This document shows, one piece after another, positions 53,292 through 64,000 of a DNA stretch of 64,000 bases. The notes under the pieces are model-generated. The model did no database searches. It was not told the DNA's origin and was given only the letters and a program-made list of their open reading frames with translations. The first letter of the stretch is position 1. Each line of letters starts with the position of its first letter. Both the position numbers and the translations under genes were made by a program. The stretch covers positions 426,480-490,479 of the forward strand of contig UBMI01000009.1 in the NCBI GenBank assembly GCA_900466475.1, written 5' to 3'. The DNA comes from Hyphomicrobiales bacterium. Lineage in GTDB: Bacteria > Pseudomonadota > Alphaproteobacteria > Rhizobiales > Rhizobiaceae.

Positions 53292-54155
53292 TCAAATCGT
53301 AATCTTTTCCGCAACGTCGAAAAAGGCTTCCCGAATATTCTGCGAAAGGCTTCCGGGATGACCATTCGCAATGGCCTGTCCATCAACGGAAACGACCGGA
53401 AAACAAATGCTTGTGGCGGCGGTGATGAAGACCTCGCGGGCTGCCATCATCTCCGAAACGGAGAATTTCCGCTCGACGATCTTGACCCCCAATCTGGCTG
53501 CGACATCGATGAGAGTCGTACGCGTGATACCCCGCAGGATACCATGGTCGGCAGGCCGCGTTACCAGCGTACCGTCGGCATCGACGATCCAGACATTGGT
53601 TGCAGCCCCTTCCTTCACCATGCCCTCGGCATCGATATAGATCGCTTCCTGGGCTCCAGCTTCCTTGGCCTGCTGGCGCGCAAGCGCGTTCGGCAATAGC
53701 CCGACCGACTTGATGTCGACTCGGTCCCAGCGATTGTCCGGAACGGTGATCGCCTTTATGCCAGTGGCATTCTTCCTGGCGATGATAGATGGATCCGTGC
53801 TCTTGGCCGTCACGACGATCGAGGGCGGGGTGCCGGCTGCCGGGAAGACATGGTCACGGCGGGCGACGCCACGCGTCACCTGCAGATAGAAGAGACCGTT
53901 GCGGACGTGGTTGCGGCGCAGCGTCTCGCGAATCACCTGCGTCAGCGCTGCACGGCTCATCGGCCAGGCGATGCGCAGCTCGCTGAGCGAACGGTCGAGA
54001 CGGTTCAGATGCCGGGTCAGGTCGACGATCAGCCCGTGACGGACCTCGCAGACTTCATAGACACCATCGGCAAACTGATAGCCACGATCCTCCACGTGCA
54101 CCATGGCATCGGAATGCGGGACGTAACGTCCATTCACATAGGCAATTCTTGGCAT
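53292..54155 (-). CDS. dat: D-amino acid aminotransferase (PLP fold type IV)
   Basis: A 287-residue branched-chain/D-amino-acid aminotransferase family enzyme. Starts MPRIAYVNGRYVPHSDAM with VEDRGYQFADGVYEV, the conserved fold-IV opening. The PLP-lysine lies in RVDIKSVGLLPNALARQQAK, followed by EAIYIDAEGMVKEGAATNVW and HGILRGITRTTLIDVAA, which bind the cofactor phosphate. The VYEVCEV wording favours D-amino acid over branched-chain substrates, but this family often needs biochemical proof. Located between ntrX and hfq, as in other rhizobia. Confidence 0.9.
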   Translation of the reverse strand: MPRIAYVNGRYVPHSDAMVHVEDRGYQFADGVYEVCEVRHGLIVDLTRHLNRLDRSLSELRIAWPMSRAALTQVIRETLRRNHVRNGLFYLQVTRGVARRDHVFPAAGTPPSIVVTAKSTDPSIIARKNATGIKAITVPDNRWDRVDIKSVGLLPNALARQQAKEAGAQEAIYIDAEGMVKEGAATNVWIVDADGTLVTRPADHGILRGITRTTLIDVAARLGVKIVERKFSVSEMMAAREVFITAATSICFPVVSVDGQAIANGHPGSLSQNIREAFFDVAEKITI

Positions 54156-54215
54156 TGAAACCTGCTTCAGGCAAAGGAGGGAACCGACGCGACACGAGCC
54201 CGCGCCGGAAAAACA

Positions 54216-55580
54216 TCAGACGCCGAGCGACTTCAGCTTGCGATGCAAAGCCGAGCGCTCCATGCCGACGAATTCGGCCGTGCGCGAGATATTGCCGCCG
54301 AAGCGGTTGATCTGGGCGATCAGATAATCCTTCTCGAACATCTCGCGGGCTTCGCGCAGCGGCAGTGTCATGATGTGGTAGTCGTTCTTGGCCGAGACCT
54401 TCGGCAGCATGTCACCCAGATCGGTCGGCAGCATGTCTGCAGTGATCGGCGCATCCGGACCGTCCGTGCGGGCAAGGATCATCAACCGCTCGATATTATT
54501 GCGGAGCTGACGGATATTGCCCGGCCAGTCATGGGCCTGCAGCACCGCCATGGCGTCATCGCCGATGCGGCGTGGCCGGATACCCGCCTGTTCGGAGATC
54601 TGGCGCATCAGCTGATCGACTAGGAAGGGAATATCTTCCCGGCGTTCGGACAGCTGCGGCACGCGCACCGGCACGACCGCGAGGCGATGATAGAGATCTT
54701 CGCGGAACCAGCCCTCGGCGATGCGGCTTTCCAGATTGTAGGCGGTCGAGGAGATGATGCGCACATCGACCTTGACGCGCTTGGAACCACCGACACGTTC
54801 GAACTGCTGATCGACCAGCACGCGCAGGATCTTGTTCTGCGTCTCGCGCGGCATTTCGCCGACTTCATCGAGATAGAGGATGCCGCGATGAGCCTCTTCC
54901 AGTGCACCGATCTTGCGCGCCTGCCCTGGCGCGCCCTCGGTGCCGAACAGTGCAACTTCCATGCGGTCGGGCGTGATGTTGGCGGCATTGAGCGCCACAA
55001 AGGGGCCGTTGGCGCGCGTCGACTTCTTGTGGATCATGCGCGCCACCAGCTCCTTGCCGGAGCCGGATGCGCCGAAGATCATGATGCGGCTGTTGGTGGG
55101 GGCGACCTTTTCGATCGTCTGGCGCAGCTGCGAAACGGCGACCGAGGTGCCGATCAGCTCCAGCGCATCGCCGGCGCGGCGCTTGAGCTCGATATTTTCG
55201 CGTTTCAGCTTGGAGTTTTCCAACGCCCGTTCGGCGATCAGGATCAGGCGATCCGCCTTGAAGGGCTTTTCGATGAAATCGAAGGCGCCACGTTTGATGG
55301 CGGAAACAGCCGTCTCGATGTTGCCGTGACCTGATATCATCACCACGGGAAGCTCGGGATGGCGGGTCCTGATCTCGTCCAGCAGCGAGAGGCCGTCGAG
55401 CTTGCTGCCCTGCATCCAGATGTCGAGAAAGACCAGGCGCGGCACGCGATCGGAAATCGCCGCCAGGGCGCTGTCGCTGTCATGCGCCATGCGGGTTTCG
55501 TGCCCTTCATCCGACAGGATGCCGGCAACGATCTCGCGAATGTCGTGTTCATCGTCGACGACGAGAATATCAGAGGCCAT
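54216..55580 (-). CDS. ntrX: nitrogen-regulation response regulator NtrX
   Basis: A 454-residue response regulator starting MASDILVVDDEHDIREIVAG. The receiver has acceptor D53 (FLDIW) and K105 (FIEKPF). The AAA+ domain carries a Walker A of GASGSGKE (170-177), Walker B ILYLDEVGEMP, and a C-terminal Fis-type helix-turn-helix (NISRTAEFVGMERSALHRKL). Where sigma-54 activators have GAFTGA, the sequence is GTEGAPGQAR (213-222), so it probably does not open sigma-54 promoters. The ATG overlaps ntrY by 11 bases. Known NtrX proteins affect nitrogen metabolism, cell envelope and redox responses. Confidence 0.95.
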   Translation of the reverse strand: MASDILVVDDEHDIREIVAGILSDEGHETRMAHDSDSALAAISDRVPRLVFLDIWMQGSKLDGLSLLDEIRTRHPELPVVMISGHGNIETAVSAIKRGAFDFIEKPFKADRLILIAERALENSKLKRENIELKRRAGDALELIGTSVAVSQLRQTIEKVAPTNSRIMIFGASGSGKELVARMIHKKSTRANGPFVALNAANITPDRMEVALFGTEGAPGQARKIGALEEAHRGILYLDEVGEMPRETQNKILRVLVDQQFERVGGSKRVKVDVRIISSTAYNLESRIAEGWFREDLYHRLAVVPVRVPQLSERREDIPFLVDQLMRQISEQAGIRPRRIGDDAMAVLQAHDWPGNIRQLRNNIERLMILARTDGPDAPITADMLPTDLGDMLPKVSAKNDYHIMTLPLREAREMFEKDYLIAQINRFGGNISRTAEFVGMERSALHRKLKSLGV

Positions 55581-57837
55581 AAACGCTTTCCTTGTCACTG
55601 GCTGCCGGGGCTGTGGCCACATCGCGGCGTGGCAGATGCACGCGGATCATGGCTCCTCTTCCCTGGTCAAAATCTGCGGGCGCATCATGCAGTTCGAGCT
55701 GCCCGCCATGTTCTTCGATGATCTTCTTGACGATGGCCAGGCCGAGACCGGTGCCCTTTTCGCGCATCGTCATGTAGGGCTCCAGAATGCTATGGCGGTT
55801 TTCGACAGGCAGGCCACGTCCGTTGTCGATGATATCGACCGTGAAGCGGTCGCGCGCTTCGTCGAGCGACGTGCGCACGAGGATCTTGCGCTCCTCGCGC
55901 TCCTCGCTCGGCACGGCTTCGATCGCTTCCACCGCGTTCTTGATCAGATTGCCGAAAGCCTGCCCCAGCATGCGGCTGTCGAACATGCCTTCGAGCCGCT
56001 CCTCGCCAAGTTCCTGCAGGAAGGCGATATGGTTGTTGCCCATCTCACGCAGGAAAATCGCGTCGTGGAGGATGGAGCGCAGATCGCTCGGCTCCTTGGT
56101 CGGCTTCGGCATGCGGGCAAAGGCCGAGAACTCGTCGACCATGCGGCCGATATCGCCGACCTGGCGGATGATCGTATCCGTGCACTGGTCGAAAACGGCG
56201 CGATCGTTTTCGTCGATCTGCTTGCCGTAACGACGCTGGATACGCTCGGCCGATAGCTGGATCGGCGTCAGCGGGTTCTTGATCTCGTGAGCAATGCGGC
56301 GGGCGACATCACCCCAGGCGGTGGAGCGCTGGGCAATGACGAGATCGGTGATGTCATCGAGCGTGATGACGTAGGATTCGCTCAGATCACGCACTTCCTC
56401 GCGCGTCACCTGGACGCTGAGCGTACGCACCGTACCGCCGCGCACCAGCGCGATCTGCTTGCGGAAATCGCCGCGATAGCGTGCGGCGGCTTCCGTCAGC
56501 ACCTGATCCACTTCCGGCGCGACCTCCGACAGCTGCTTGCCAAGCAACTCGTCGGCCTGCAGCGCCATCAGCGTTTCGGCAGAACTGTTGACGATGGTAA
56601 TGCGCCGGTCCTGCTCGACACCGATCACAGCAGCCGTCACACCCGACAGAACGGCCTCGATGAAGCGGCGGCGATCGTCCACTTCATCCTTCGCCTCGAG
56701 GATTTCGTCCCGCTGCGTGCGGATTTCCGAAATCATCTTGTTGAAGGTGCGCGACAGGCTGGCGACGTCGCCATCGACAGCGTGGACAGGCACGACAATA
56801 TCCATGTTGCCCGATGCGACGCTATCGGCGGCGGTAATCAGCAGGCGGATCGGCCGCACGATACGGTCGGCGACCGCAATCGCGGTCCAGATCGCCGCAA
56901 GCAGCACGATCAGAGCAAAGCCGATGTAGAGAACCGCAAAGGCGATCTGCAGAGAAACCCGGCCGGCTTCCATCGAACGGTATTCGGTGGCGTTCTCCTC
57001 CATCATGCGCATGGCATTCATGACCTTGGGGTCCACGGCACGCACCGTATAGAGGAAGGTTCCGGGGATCGATTCGAGCCTGATGATGGCGCCGACAAGG
57101 TTGGTCACGCCCGGCGGGATCAGCGTCGGCTGGCCGGCGGCGGCCTTTTCCAACGCATCCTGCGGGATGGCGGGCAGCGGCTTTTCGGTGGTGATGTCGG
57201 CCTGGACATTGACCGAGCCGTCGCGCTCGACGAGGAAGGCGCCGAGCAGACCGCGGCCCCTCGCCTGACGCGTCATCAGGTCGGCGAAGCCGGTCTTGTC
57301 GAGGCTGTAGAGCGCGCGGTTACGCTCGAGATCATTTGCCATCGAAACCGTCTGACCCTGCAGATAGCTGGCGTTTTCCAGCATATAGGCCTGGCCGATG
57401 TTGCGGGACGAGCTGACGATCGCCTGGGTTCTGAGCGCAAACCACCGGTCAAGGCCGGCATTCAGCGTGATACTGGCAAAGATCGCCACCAGGATCGCCG
57501 GCGTGATCGCGACGATCGAGAAAAGCACGACGATACGGATGTGCAGTCGGGCAGCCGCACGGCCACGCGTGCGGGCCTTGAAAAGCCGCGCGACTTCACG
57601 ACCGATCAATGCGATCAGGCCGAGGACAAAGAACGAATTGATGACGACAGAGCCGATTACGACGTGCGAGGTCGGCGCAATCGGCGTCACACCGAGCAGC
57701 ACGAAGAGCGTGACGGTCGCGCAAACCAGCGCACCGCCAGCAAGCACAAGGCCGGGTACGGCAAACAGGGCACGACGGTCGGTCACCGTTGTCACCGCCT
57801 CGTTCGCCGTTTCCGGCGATACCCCTTCTTCGTCCAT
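55570..57837 (-). CDS. ntrY: nitrogen-regulation sensor histidine kinase NtrY
   Basis: A 755-residue membrane kinase. I start at 57837 (MDEEGVSPETANEAVTT), preceded by AGAGAGG; the longer frame has an Arg-rich leader. Several N-terminal membrane segments are followed by a periplasmic region, a fourth span (LYIGFALIVLLAAIWTAIA, about residues 310-330), HAMP, a PAS domain (about 390-500), the H-box [20 protein letters not shown] and the HATPase with NLIKNAVEA, DNGRGLP and GTGLGLAIVKKI. It is cognate to NtrX, encoded by the overlapping gene downstream. An inverted and direct repeat cluster lies upstream. Confidence 0.95.
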   Translation of the reverse strand: MDEEGVSPETANEAVTTVTDRRALFAVPGLVLAGGALVCATVTLFVLLGVTPIAPTSHVVIGSVVINSFFVLGLIALIGREVARLFKARTRGRAAARLHIRIVVLFSIVAITPAILVAIFASITLNAGLDRWFALRTQAIVSSSRNIGQAYMLENASYLQGQTVSMANDLERNRALYSLDKTGFADLMTRQARGRGLLGAFLVERDGSVNVQADITTEKPLPAIPQDALEKAAAGQPTLIPPGVTNLVGAIIRLESIPGTFLYTVRAVDPKVMNAMRMMEENATEYRSMEAGRVSLQIAFAVLYIGFALIVLLAAIWTAIAVADRIVRPIRLLITAADSVASGNMDIVVPVHAVDGDVASLSRTFNKMISEIRTQRDEILEAKDEVDDRRRFIEAVLSGVTAAVIGVEQDRRITIVNSSAETLMALQADELLGKQLSEVAPEVDQVLTEAAARYRGDFRKQIALVRGGTVRTLSVQVTREEVRDLSESYVITLDDITDLVIAQRSTAWGDVARRIAHEIKNPLTPIQLSAERIQRRYGKQIDENDRAVFDQCTDTIIRQVGDIGRMVDEFSAFARMPKPTKEPSDLRSILHDAIFLREMGNNHIAFLQELGEERLEGMFDSRMLGQAFGNLIKNAVEAIEAVPSEEREERKILVRTSLDEARDRFTVDIIDNGRGLPVENRHSILEPYMTMREKGTGLGLAIVKKIIEEHGGQLELHDAPADFDQGRGAMIRVHLPRRDVATAPAASDKESVYGL

Positions 57838-57965
57838 CCAGCCTCTCTTCGGTCGGCAGCGCCGCCGTGCCCAACGAGAAAGCCAAACCAACGCCGGTTT
57901 CGAAAAACCGGCGTCCAAACGACTCGATCGTGGGCGAATGTCCAAACCCTATGCGTGACCTTTAA

Positions 57966-58007
57966 GCAACGCATTGTGGCGAAAATGCAACGCACTTTGC
58001 CACAATG
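57966..58007. promoter_or_regulatory. inverted and direct repeats between ntrC and ntrY
   Basis: The inverted repeat CATTGTGGC (57972-57980) and GCCACAATG (57999-58007) overlaps a direct repeat GCAACGCA (57966-57973 and 57987-57994, 21-base period). It lies about 130 bases before the ntrY start and 14 bases after the ntrC stop. It could terminate ntrBC and/or bind a regulator of ntrYX. Confidence 0.55.
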
Positions 58008-58020
58008 TCAAGGTCGAAGG

Positions 58021-59468
<1,448 letters not shown>

Positions 59469-59472
<4 letters not shown>

Positions 59473-60623
59473 CTATTGGGTCCTGTCGAGCTTGCAATAG
59501 CGGCGTCGTCAAGCGAGGCATCCTTGGAGGCCGGCATGAGGACGCGGAAAATCGTGCGGTTGTTCTGGCTGTCGCATTCGATGATGCCGCCATGATCGCC
59601 GATGATCTTGGCAACGAGGGCGAGACCCAGGCCGCTGCCATTCGTCTTGGTGGTGATGAAGGGGTCGAAAAGATGCGGCAGCAGGTCCGTCGGCACGCCA
59701 GGACCATTATCGATGACGCAGAATTCCAGCGGCAGCGAGATTTTTTCGCGCGTGCCGGCGACCGAAAGGCGGATGCCCGGGCGATAGGCGGTCGTCAGGA
59801 TGATTTCACCATCCGGACGATCGCCGACGGCTTCGGCAGCGTTCTTGACCAGATTGAGGAAGACCTGCACCAGTTGATCGCGATTGGCGTAGACGGCCGG
59901 CAGCGACGGGTCGTAATTCTCCGTCACGCGGATATTGCGGGCAAAGCCCGCCTTGGCAACGGCCTTCACATGATCAAGCACGGAATGGATGTTGACCGGC
60001 ACGCGGTCGACCGGGCGCTCATCGGAAAAGACTTCCATGCGATCGACCAGCGAAACGATGCGGTCGGTCTCGTCGCAGATCAGCCGCGTCAGCGCGCGGT
60101 CGTCGTCGATCACGGACTGTTCGAGAAGCTGTGCAGCACCGCGGATACCGGAGAGCGGGTTCTTGATCTCATGCGCAAGCATGGAGGCGAGACCCGTGAC
60201 CGAGCGGGCGGCCGCACGATGTGTCAGCTGCCGATCGATCTTGTCTGCCATCGACCGTTCCTGGAAGACGACAACGACCGAGCCCGGCTCGGCAATGACG
60301 GGGGCAACGTAGAGATCCACGAGCTTGTCCTGGCCGAGACGCGGCGAGCTCAAATCGACGCGGTATTCATTGACCGGGGCCTTGCGTTCGCGCACCTGGT
60401 CGATCAAGGCCAGGAGCGGGCTGCCGAAGGGAATGAAGGTCGAAATGCGGTAGCGGGAGAGATGCGCGGCACTGGCGCCAAAGAAGGCTTCGGCCTCCCA
60501 GTTGGCAAAGATGATGAAACCGCCCTCATCGACCATGACGACAGGGTTCTGGATAGCGTTCAGCACTGCCATCGCCATGGTGTTGACCGCATTTTCAGGG
60601 GAAGTCGTGCCGTCCGTGCTCAT
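59469..60623 (-). CDS. ntrB: nitrogen-regulation sensor kinase NtrB
   Basis: A 384-residue cytosolic kinase without membrane segments. An N-terminal PAS domain (residues about 15-125) precedes the H-box [20 protein letters not shown] with H151, then N-box [12 protein letters not shown]1 [10 protein letters not shown] and G2 [12 protein letters not shown]. It phosphorylates or dephosphorylates NtrC under PII control. The ATG overlaps the dusB stop by 4 bases, so dusB-ntrB-ntrC form one unit, as known for nifR3-ntrBC. Confidence 0.96.
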
Positions 60624-61639
60624 GCCGCCTCCCGCCGCTCTACCGCACCAGCCGCCATCGCATCGCCGAAACGGGCGATCACATCATCAGGATCGCGCGA
60701 TGTCATGATCGCAGCCTTTCCCTCGCCGGAAAGGTCCGGCGCGAAGCGCTCCAGATACCAGCCGAGATGTTTGCGGGCGTGCCTGACGGCAACTGCCTCG
60801 CCATAGAATTCCAGCATCATGCGATAGTGCTCGATGGCAATTGCAGCAATCTCCTCGCGCTCGGGTTCACGGGCTCCTGCCAGGACACCGGCATGCCACG
60901 GCCTGCCCTGGCTGCCGCGGCCGATCATCACGGCATCGGCGCCCGAGCGACGCAAGATCTCCTGCGCATCCTCAGCCGTTTCGACATCGCCATTGGCGAT
61001 CAGGGGCACGGAAATGACATCGCGTACGGGGCGAATTGCATCCCAGTCCGCCCTGCCCGTGTAAAACTGCATGCGGGTGCGGCCATGGATGGTGATGAGT
61101 TTCACCCCCGCCTCTTCGGCGCGCTTCGCGATATGCGGTGCATTGATGGAATTCTCGTCCCAGCCGAGACGCATCTTCAGCGTCACGGGGATATCGACAG
61201 CCCTGACCGTCGCCTCGACAAGTTCAAGCGCATGATCCGGGTCGCGCATCAGCGCCGAACCGGAATATCCGCCGATGACCTTCTTGGCCGGGCAGCCCAT
61301 ATTGATGTCGATGATGTCGGCGCCATGATCGGCCGCGATCTTGGCGGCTTCGGCCATCCAATATGCCTCGCGACCGGCGAGCTGCACCATGTGAGGACGG
61401 AAGCCGGCGGCCCGAAGGCGTGCCCAGGATTCAGCAGTGTCGTTCACCAGCTCCCGGCTTGCCACCATTTCGGTCACGACGAGGCCTGCGCCATAACGCC
61501 AGGCGAGGTCTCGGAACGGCATGTCCGTCACACCCGACATCGGCGCAAGCACAACGCGGTTCCGCACGGACACCGGTCCGATTCGAAAAGGCGTTGCGAG
61601 GTCCTTGGAAATCAAATGATTATCTTTCAGGCACACCAT
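60620..61639 (-). CDS. dusB: tRNA-dihydrouridine synthase DusB (NifR3)
   Basis: A 339-residue FMN enzyme that reduces uridines in the tRNA D-loop. The TIM-barrel motifs are present: [19 protein letters not shown] near the N-terminus, [20 protein letters not shown] with the catalytic Cys, and [17 protein letters not shown] plus [11 protein letters not shown] for FMN phosphate. Either the ATG at 61639 or an in-frame TTG at 61615 (giving [10 protein letters not shown]) could be the start; the shorter form matches many homologues and neither has a strong ribosome-binding site. First gene of the dusB-ntrBC operon. Confidence 0.94.
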   Translation of the reverse strand: MVCLKDNHLISKDLATPFRIGPVSVRNRVVLAPMSGVTDMPFRDLAWRYGAGLVVTEMVASRELVNDTAESWARLRAAGFRPHMVQLAGREAYWMAEAAKIAADHGADIIDINMGCPAKKVIGGYSGSALMRDPDHALELVEATVRAVDIPVTLKMRLGWDENSINAPHIAKRAEEAGVKLITIHGRTRMQFYTGRADWDAIRPVRDVISVPLIANGDVETAEDAQEILRRSGADAVMIGRGSQGRPWHAGVLAGAREPEREEIAAIAIEHYRMMLEFYGEAVAVRHARKHLGWYLERFAPDLSGEGKAAIMTSRDPDDVIARFGDAMAAGAVERREAA

Positions 61640-61780
61640 GTAACTGCATTATTTTTAGCCATAGATCTACGGCTTGCCAAGAGGGTCGAGCCCGAATTGA
61701 TATTTTTTGGGCAAATGCTGGAAAAGGCCGAAGCAAGACGATAGAGCAACTGACATCCATTCCGCATATTTCAGGGATTT

Positions 61781-63001
61781 ATGCTGCAAATGCATACTAA
61801 GCAACCGATATCGGCTGGGATTGTCGTCGTTGCGGCAGGCCGTGGGGAACGCGCCGGATCGTCGGAGGAAGGCCCCAAGCAATACCGGATGATCGGCGGC
61901 AAGCCGGTTATCGTCCACACGCTTGAAAATTTCATGACATGGGAACCGGCAACGCAGATCGTCGTCGTCATCCACCCCGACGACGAGGCACTCTTTGCCA
62001 GAGCGTCCCGACACATCATCTCGGCAACGCCGATCGAGACGGTTCACGGTGGCGCGACCCGACAGCAGTCGGTGCTGGCAGGTCTTCGGCACCTTAGGGA
62101 TAAGGGCATCAGCCATGTGCTCATCCATGATGCTGTGCGTCCTTTCTTCGACCACCAGCTTCTCGACCGGATCGCCGATACGCTTTCGGCCGGCGCGCCA
62201 GCCGTATTGCCTGCCGTGCCTGTTGCCGACACGCTGAAGCAGGCCAGCAGCGACGGAACCGTGCTCAAGACCATTCCCCGCGATCAGCTCTATGCGGCCC
62301 AGACGCCGCAATCCTTCGATTTTGCCACGATCCTCGAAGCGCATGAAAAGGCAGCGGAAAGCGGTAAGACGGATTTCACCGACGATGCCTCGATTGCCGA
62401 GTGGTTCGGCATTCCCGTGGCCATCGTCGAAAGCGCTGCAACGAACGTGAAGCTGACAGTGAAGAGCGATATCACCATGGCTGACGACAAACTCTCGGGC
62501 GCCCGTATTCCCGATGTGCGGACCGGCAACGGCTATGACGTGCATCAGCTCGAGCCCGGCGACGGCGTGACACTCTGCGGCGTCTTCATTCCGCACGACC
62601 AGAAGCTCAAGGGCCATTCGGATGCCGATGTGGCGCTGCATGCGCTGACGGACGCGCTGCTTGCCACCTGTGGCGCCGGCGATATCGGAGACCATTTCCC
62701 GCCCTCCGATCCGCAATGGAAGGGTGCTGCATCCCGTATCTTCATCGAACATGCAGCAAAGATCGTGCGCGCGCATGGCGGCACGATTACCAATGCGGAT
62801 GTCTCGCTGATTGCGGAGGCGCCGAAGGTCGGACCACATCGCGAGGCCATGCGCGCCAATCTCTCGGAATTTCTCGGCATAGACATCGAGCGCTGCTCGG
62901 TAAAAGCCACCACCAACGAAAAGATCGGCTTCGTCGGCCGCCGCGAAGGCATCGCGGCAATCGCAACCGCAACCGTCGTCTATGGGAGCACGAAGCGATG
63001 A
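61781..63001 (+). CDS. ispDF: bifunctional IspD/IspF enzyme (isoprenoid synthesis)
   Basis: A 406-residue fusion, typical of alphaproteobacteria. The N-terminal IspD half (residues about 9-235) has [20 protein letters not shown] and the later [10 protein letters not shown], and makes CDP-ME from MEP and CTP. The C-terminal IspF half (about 245-406) has [19 protein letters not shown] with D and H metal ligands, [17 protein letters not shown] and [16 protein letters not shown], and forms MEcPP. The two halves flank the non-fused IspE step. AGGGATTT precedes the ATG; the stop overlaps the next gene by 4 bases. Confidence 0.96.
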   Translation: MLQMHTKQPISAGIVVVAAGRGERAGSSEEGPKQYRMIGGKPVIVHTLENFMTWEPATQIVVVIHPDDEALFARASRHIISATPIETVHGGATRQQSVLAGLRHLRDKGISHVLIHDAVRPFFDHQLLDRIADTLSAGAPAVLPAVPVADTLKQASSDGTVLKTIPRDQLYAAQTPQSFDFATILEAHEKAAESGKTDFTDDASIAEWFGIPVAIVESAATNVKLTVKSDITMADDKLSGARIPDVRTGNGYDVHQLEPGDGVTLCGVFIPHDQKLKGHSDADVALHALTDALLATCGAGDIGDHFPPSDPQWKGAASRIFIEHAAKIVRAHGGTITNADVSLIAEAPKVGPHREAMRANLSEFLGIDIERCSVKATTNEKIGFVGRREGIAAIATATVVYGSTKR

Positions 63002-63492
63002 GCCTGTTTCCCGCGGACATCACGGCGACGGCGGAAGACATCATCCGGGACTTCACGGCTGCAGGCCTCATGGTCTCGACAGCGGAATCATGCACGGGCG
63101 GACTGATTGCCGGCGCGCTCACGGAAATTTCGGGATCGTCCGCTGTCGTTGACCGTGGCTTCGTGACCTATACGAACGTGGCCAAGATGCAGATGCTCGG
63201 CGTGCAGGAGGAAACGCTGGCCCGTTTCGGTGCGGTTTCGGAGGAGACGGCCCGGCAAATGGTGCATGGCGCCCTCTTCCGCTCCCGCGCCCACCTGGCG
63301 GTCGCTGTCACGGGTATTGCCGGTCCTGGCGGCGGATCGCCGGAAAAGCCGGTCGGGCTGGTGCATCTTGCGGCGAAATCACGTTCAGGTAAGCTTGTCC
63401 ATCGTAAGATGCTGTACGGAGACATCGGCCGCACGGATGTCCGGCTGGCGACGATCCGCACGGCACTTCAAATGCTTATCGAGATTGTGTGA
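62998..63492 (+). CDS. pncC: nicotinamide-nucleotide amidohydrolase, CinA C-terminal family
   Basis: A 164-residue stand-alone CinA C-terminal domain, which converts nicotinamide mononucleotide to nicotinic acid mononucleotide in the pyridine nucleotide cycle. Starts [19 protein letters not shown]. Family motifs are [20 protein letters not shown] (with the catalytic Ser/Thr region), [20 protein letters not shown] and [20 protein letters not shown]. The ATG lies in an ATGA overlap with the ispDF stop. Full-length CinA has an extra N-terminal MoaB-like domain, absent here, as in E. coli YgaD. Confidence 0.93.
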   Translation: MSLFPADITATAEDIIRDFTAAGLMVSTAESCTGGLIAGALTEISGSSAVVDRGFVTYTNVAKMQMLGVQEETLARFGAVSEETARQMVHGALFRSRAHLAVAVTGIAGPGGGSPEKPVGLVHLAAKSRSGKLVHRKMLYGDIGRTDVRLATIRTALQMLIEIV

Positions 63493-63570
63493 TTTTGAGT
63501 AACGCAACAAAAGGCAGTAACGTCAGTTTCTGCCGCGTCCAGGCAAGAGCCGTATTGAGGAACCAGTCAA

Positions 63571-63876
63571 ATGAGATATTTCGCATGCATCGGTGTCGTC
63601 TTGAGCCTCGCCTGCGTTTCTGCGGCTGAAGCACCATCCAACTATCAGGTTTACGGCGGCGTGCGGGTGGATTCCGATCCAGTCCTGCTGCGCAAATACG
63701 ACCATGCGCTCAGCCGCTGCCAGCCGGAAGCGTTGGGCTATCGCGGATCGCCTGATACCACCAGCCTGCTCTACAACGCTGCGCTCAGAGGCTGCCTGTA
63801 TCGCTACAGCTTCACCGATCGCGGTTCCTACGCCTATCCGGCAACACAGATCTTCGACCATTTCATCGATCGCTGA
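63571..63876 (+). CDS. small putative secreted protein
   Basis: A 101-residue protein with a signal peptide (MRYFACIGVVLSLACVSAAE, cleavage near SAAEA). The mature part has two cysteines (SRCQPEA and LRGCLYRYS) that could form a disulfide. AGGAA lies 8 bases before the ATG. It follows the amidase gene by 78 bases and converges with the COQ10-like gene. I do not recognise a characterised family; it appears to be a small conserved type of rhizobial envelope protein (inference). Confidence 0.72.
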   Translation: MRYFACIGVVLSLACVSAAEAPSNYQVYGGVRVDSDPVLLRKYDHALSRCQPEALGYRGSPDTTSLLYNAALRGCLYRYSFTDRGSYAYPATQIFDHFIDR

Positions 63877-63884
63877 CCAAGGTT

Positions 63885-64000
63885 CTACCGGCTGTAGATC
63901 GTCGCTGCCCGCTTTTCGAAGGCTTCCGTGAACATGCGGAAAGCTCTGTCGAACATTGAGCCCATCAGCGCGCCAAGAATACGGCTCTTGAACTCATAAT
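63885..64000 (-). CDS. COQ10/RatA-like polyketide cyclase-family protein (partial, C-terminal end)
   Basis: Only the last 38 codons are inside the window; the frame runs off the right edge. They read YEFKSRILGALMGSMFDRAF and continue RMFTEAFEKRAATIYSR before TAG. This matches the C-terminus of the COQ10/RatA START-like family (F-x-F-K-S-x-L and F-x-x-A-F-x-x-F-E-x-R-A). In rhizobia such a gene commonly sits next to lipA and this cinA-ispDF region. COQ10 proteins help ubiquinone function; RatA was described as a ribosome-association toxin. Confidence 0.8.
   Translation of the reverse strand, partial: YEFKSRILGALMGSMFDRAFRMFTEAFEKRAATIYSR

Overview
The window looks like chromosomal DNA of a rhizobial alphaproteobacterium (Rhizobium or a close relative). 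The main reasons are the GC-rich, densely packed genes, a phosphatidylcholine synthase, a fused IspDF, the gene order dusB-ntrB-ntrC-ntrY-ntrX-dat-hfq-hflX, a flagellin ending in LFRR, and several solute ABC importers. No insertion sequence, phage gene, CRISPR array or rRNA was seen. The species call is inference from gene content.

Layout. 0-9.2 kb: the end of a family 5 solute-binding protein, a DsbA/FrnE-like oxidoreductase, mfd, sdhE, recG and a DUF502 membrane protein. 9.3-12.6 kb: glmS and glmU for UDP-GlcNAc synthesis. 12.7-18.1 kb: a ytfQ-ytfR-ytfT-yjfF type sugar importer ending in its probable FadR-type regulator, with a long hairpin after the binding-protein gene and a candidate operator upstream. 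18.2-22.9 kb: a BMP-type (nucleoside-like) ABC importer. 22.9-25.8 kb: a quinone reductase-like enzyme, pcs and a ferredoxin-NADP reductase. 25.8-29.8 kb: a GntR regulator with two TGATATATCA boxes, then a MacAB-like transporter.

30-41.4 kb is the most unusual region. One arm encodes a sugar ABC importer coupled to an argininosuccinate-lyase paralogue and a PfkB-type sugar kinase. The divergent arm encodes a ROK regulator, a large PIG-L deacetylase fused to a glutamine-amidotransferase-like domain, and an EamA transporter. An AT-rich dyad lies between the arms. I infer an inducible route for uptake and breakdown of an unusual, probably amino-sugar-containing compound that I cannot identify.

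41.4-64 kb: tRNA-Lys(UUU), two small proteins, an isolated flagellin, ccdA, a UbiH-family hydroxylase, a sulfite-reduction operon (cysG, DUF2849, cysI, DUF934), a nucleoside deaminase, mazG, hflX, hfq, dat, ntrX, ntrY, ntrC, ntrB, dusB, ispDF, a CinA/PncC amidase, a small secreted protein and the end of a COQ10/RatA-family gene. Nitrogen control (NtrBC, NtrYX) and post-transcriptional control (Hfq, HflX, DusB) are therefore clustered here.

All functions come from reading motifs and gene context. No homology search was run. Operators, promoters and terminators are by-eye candidates.
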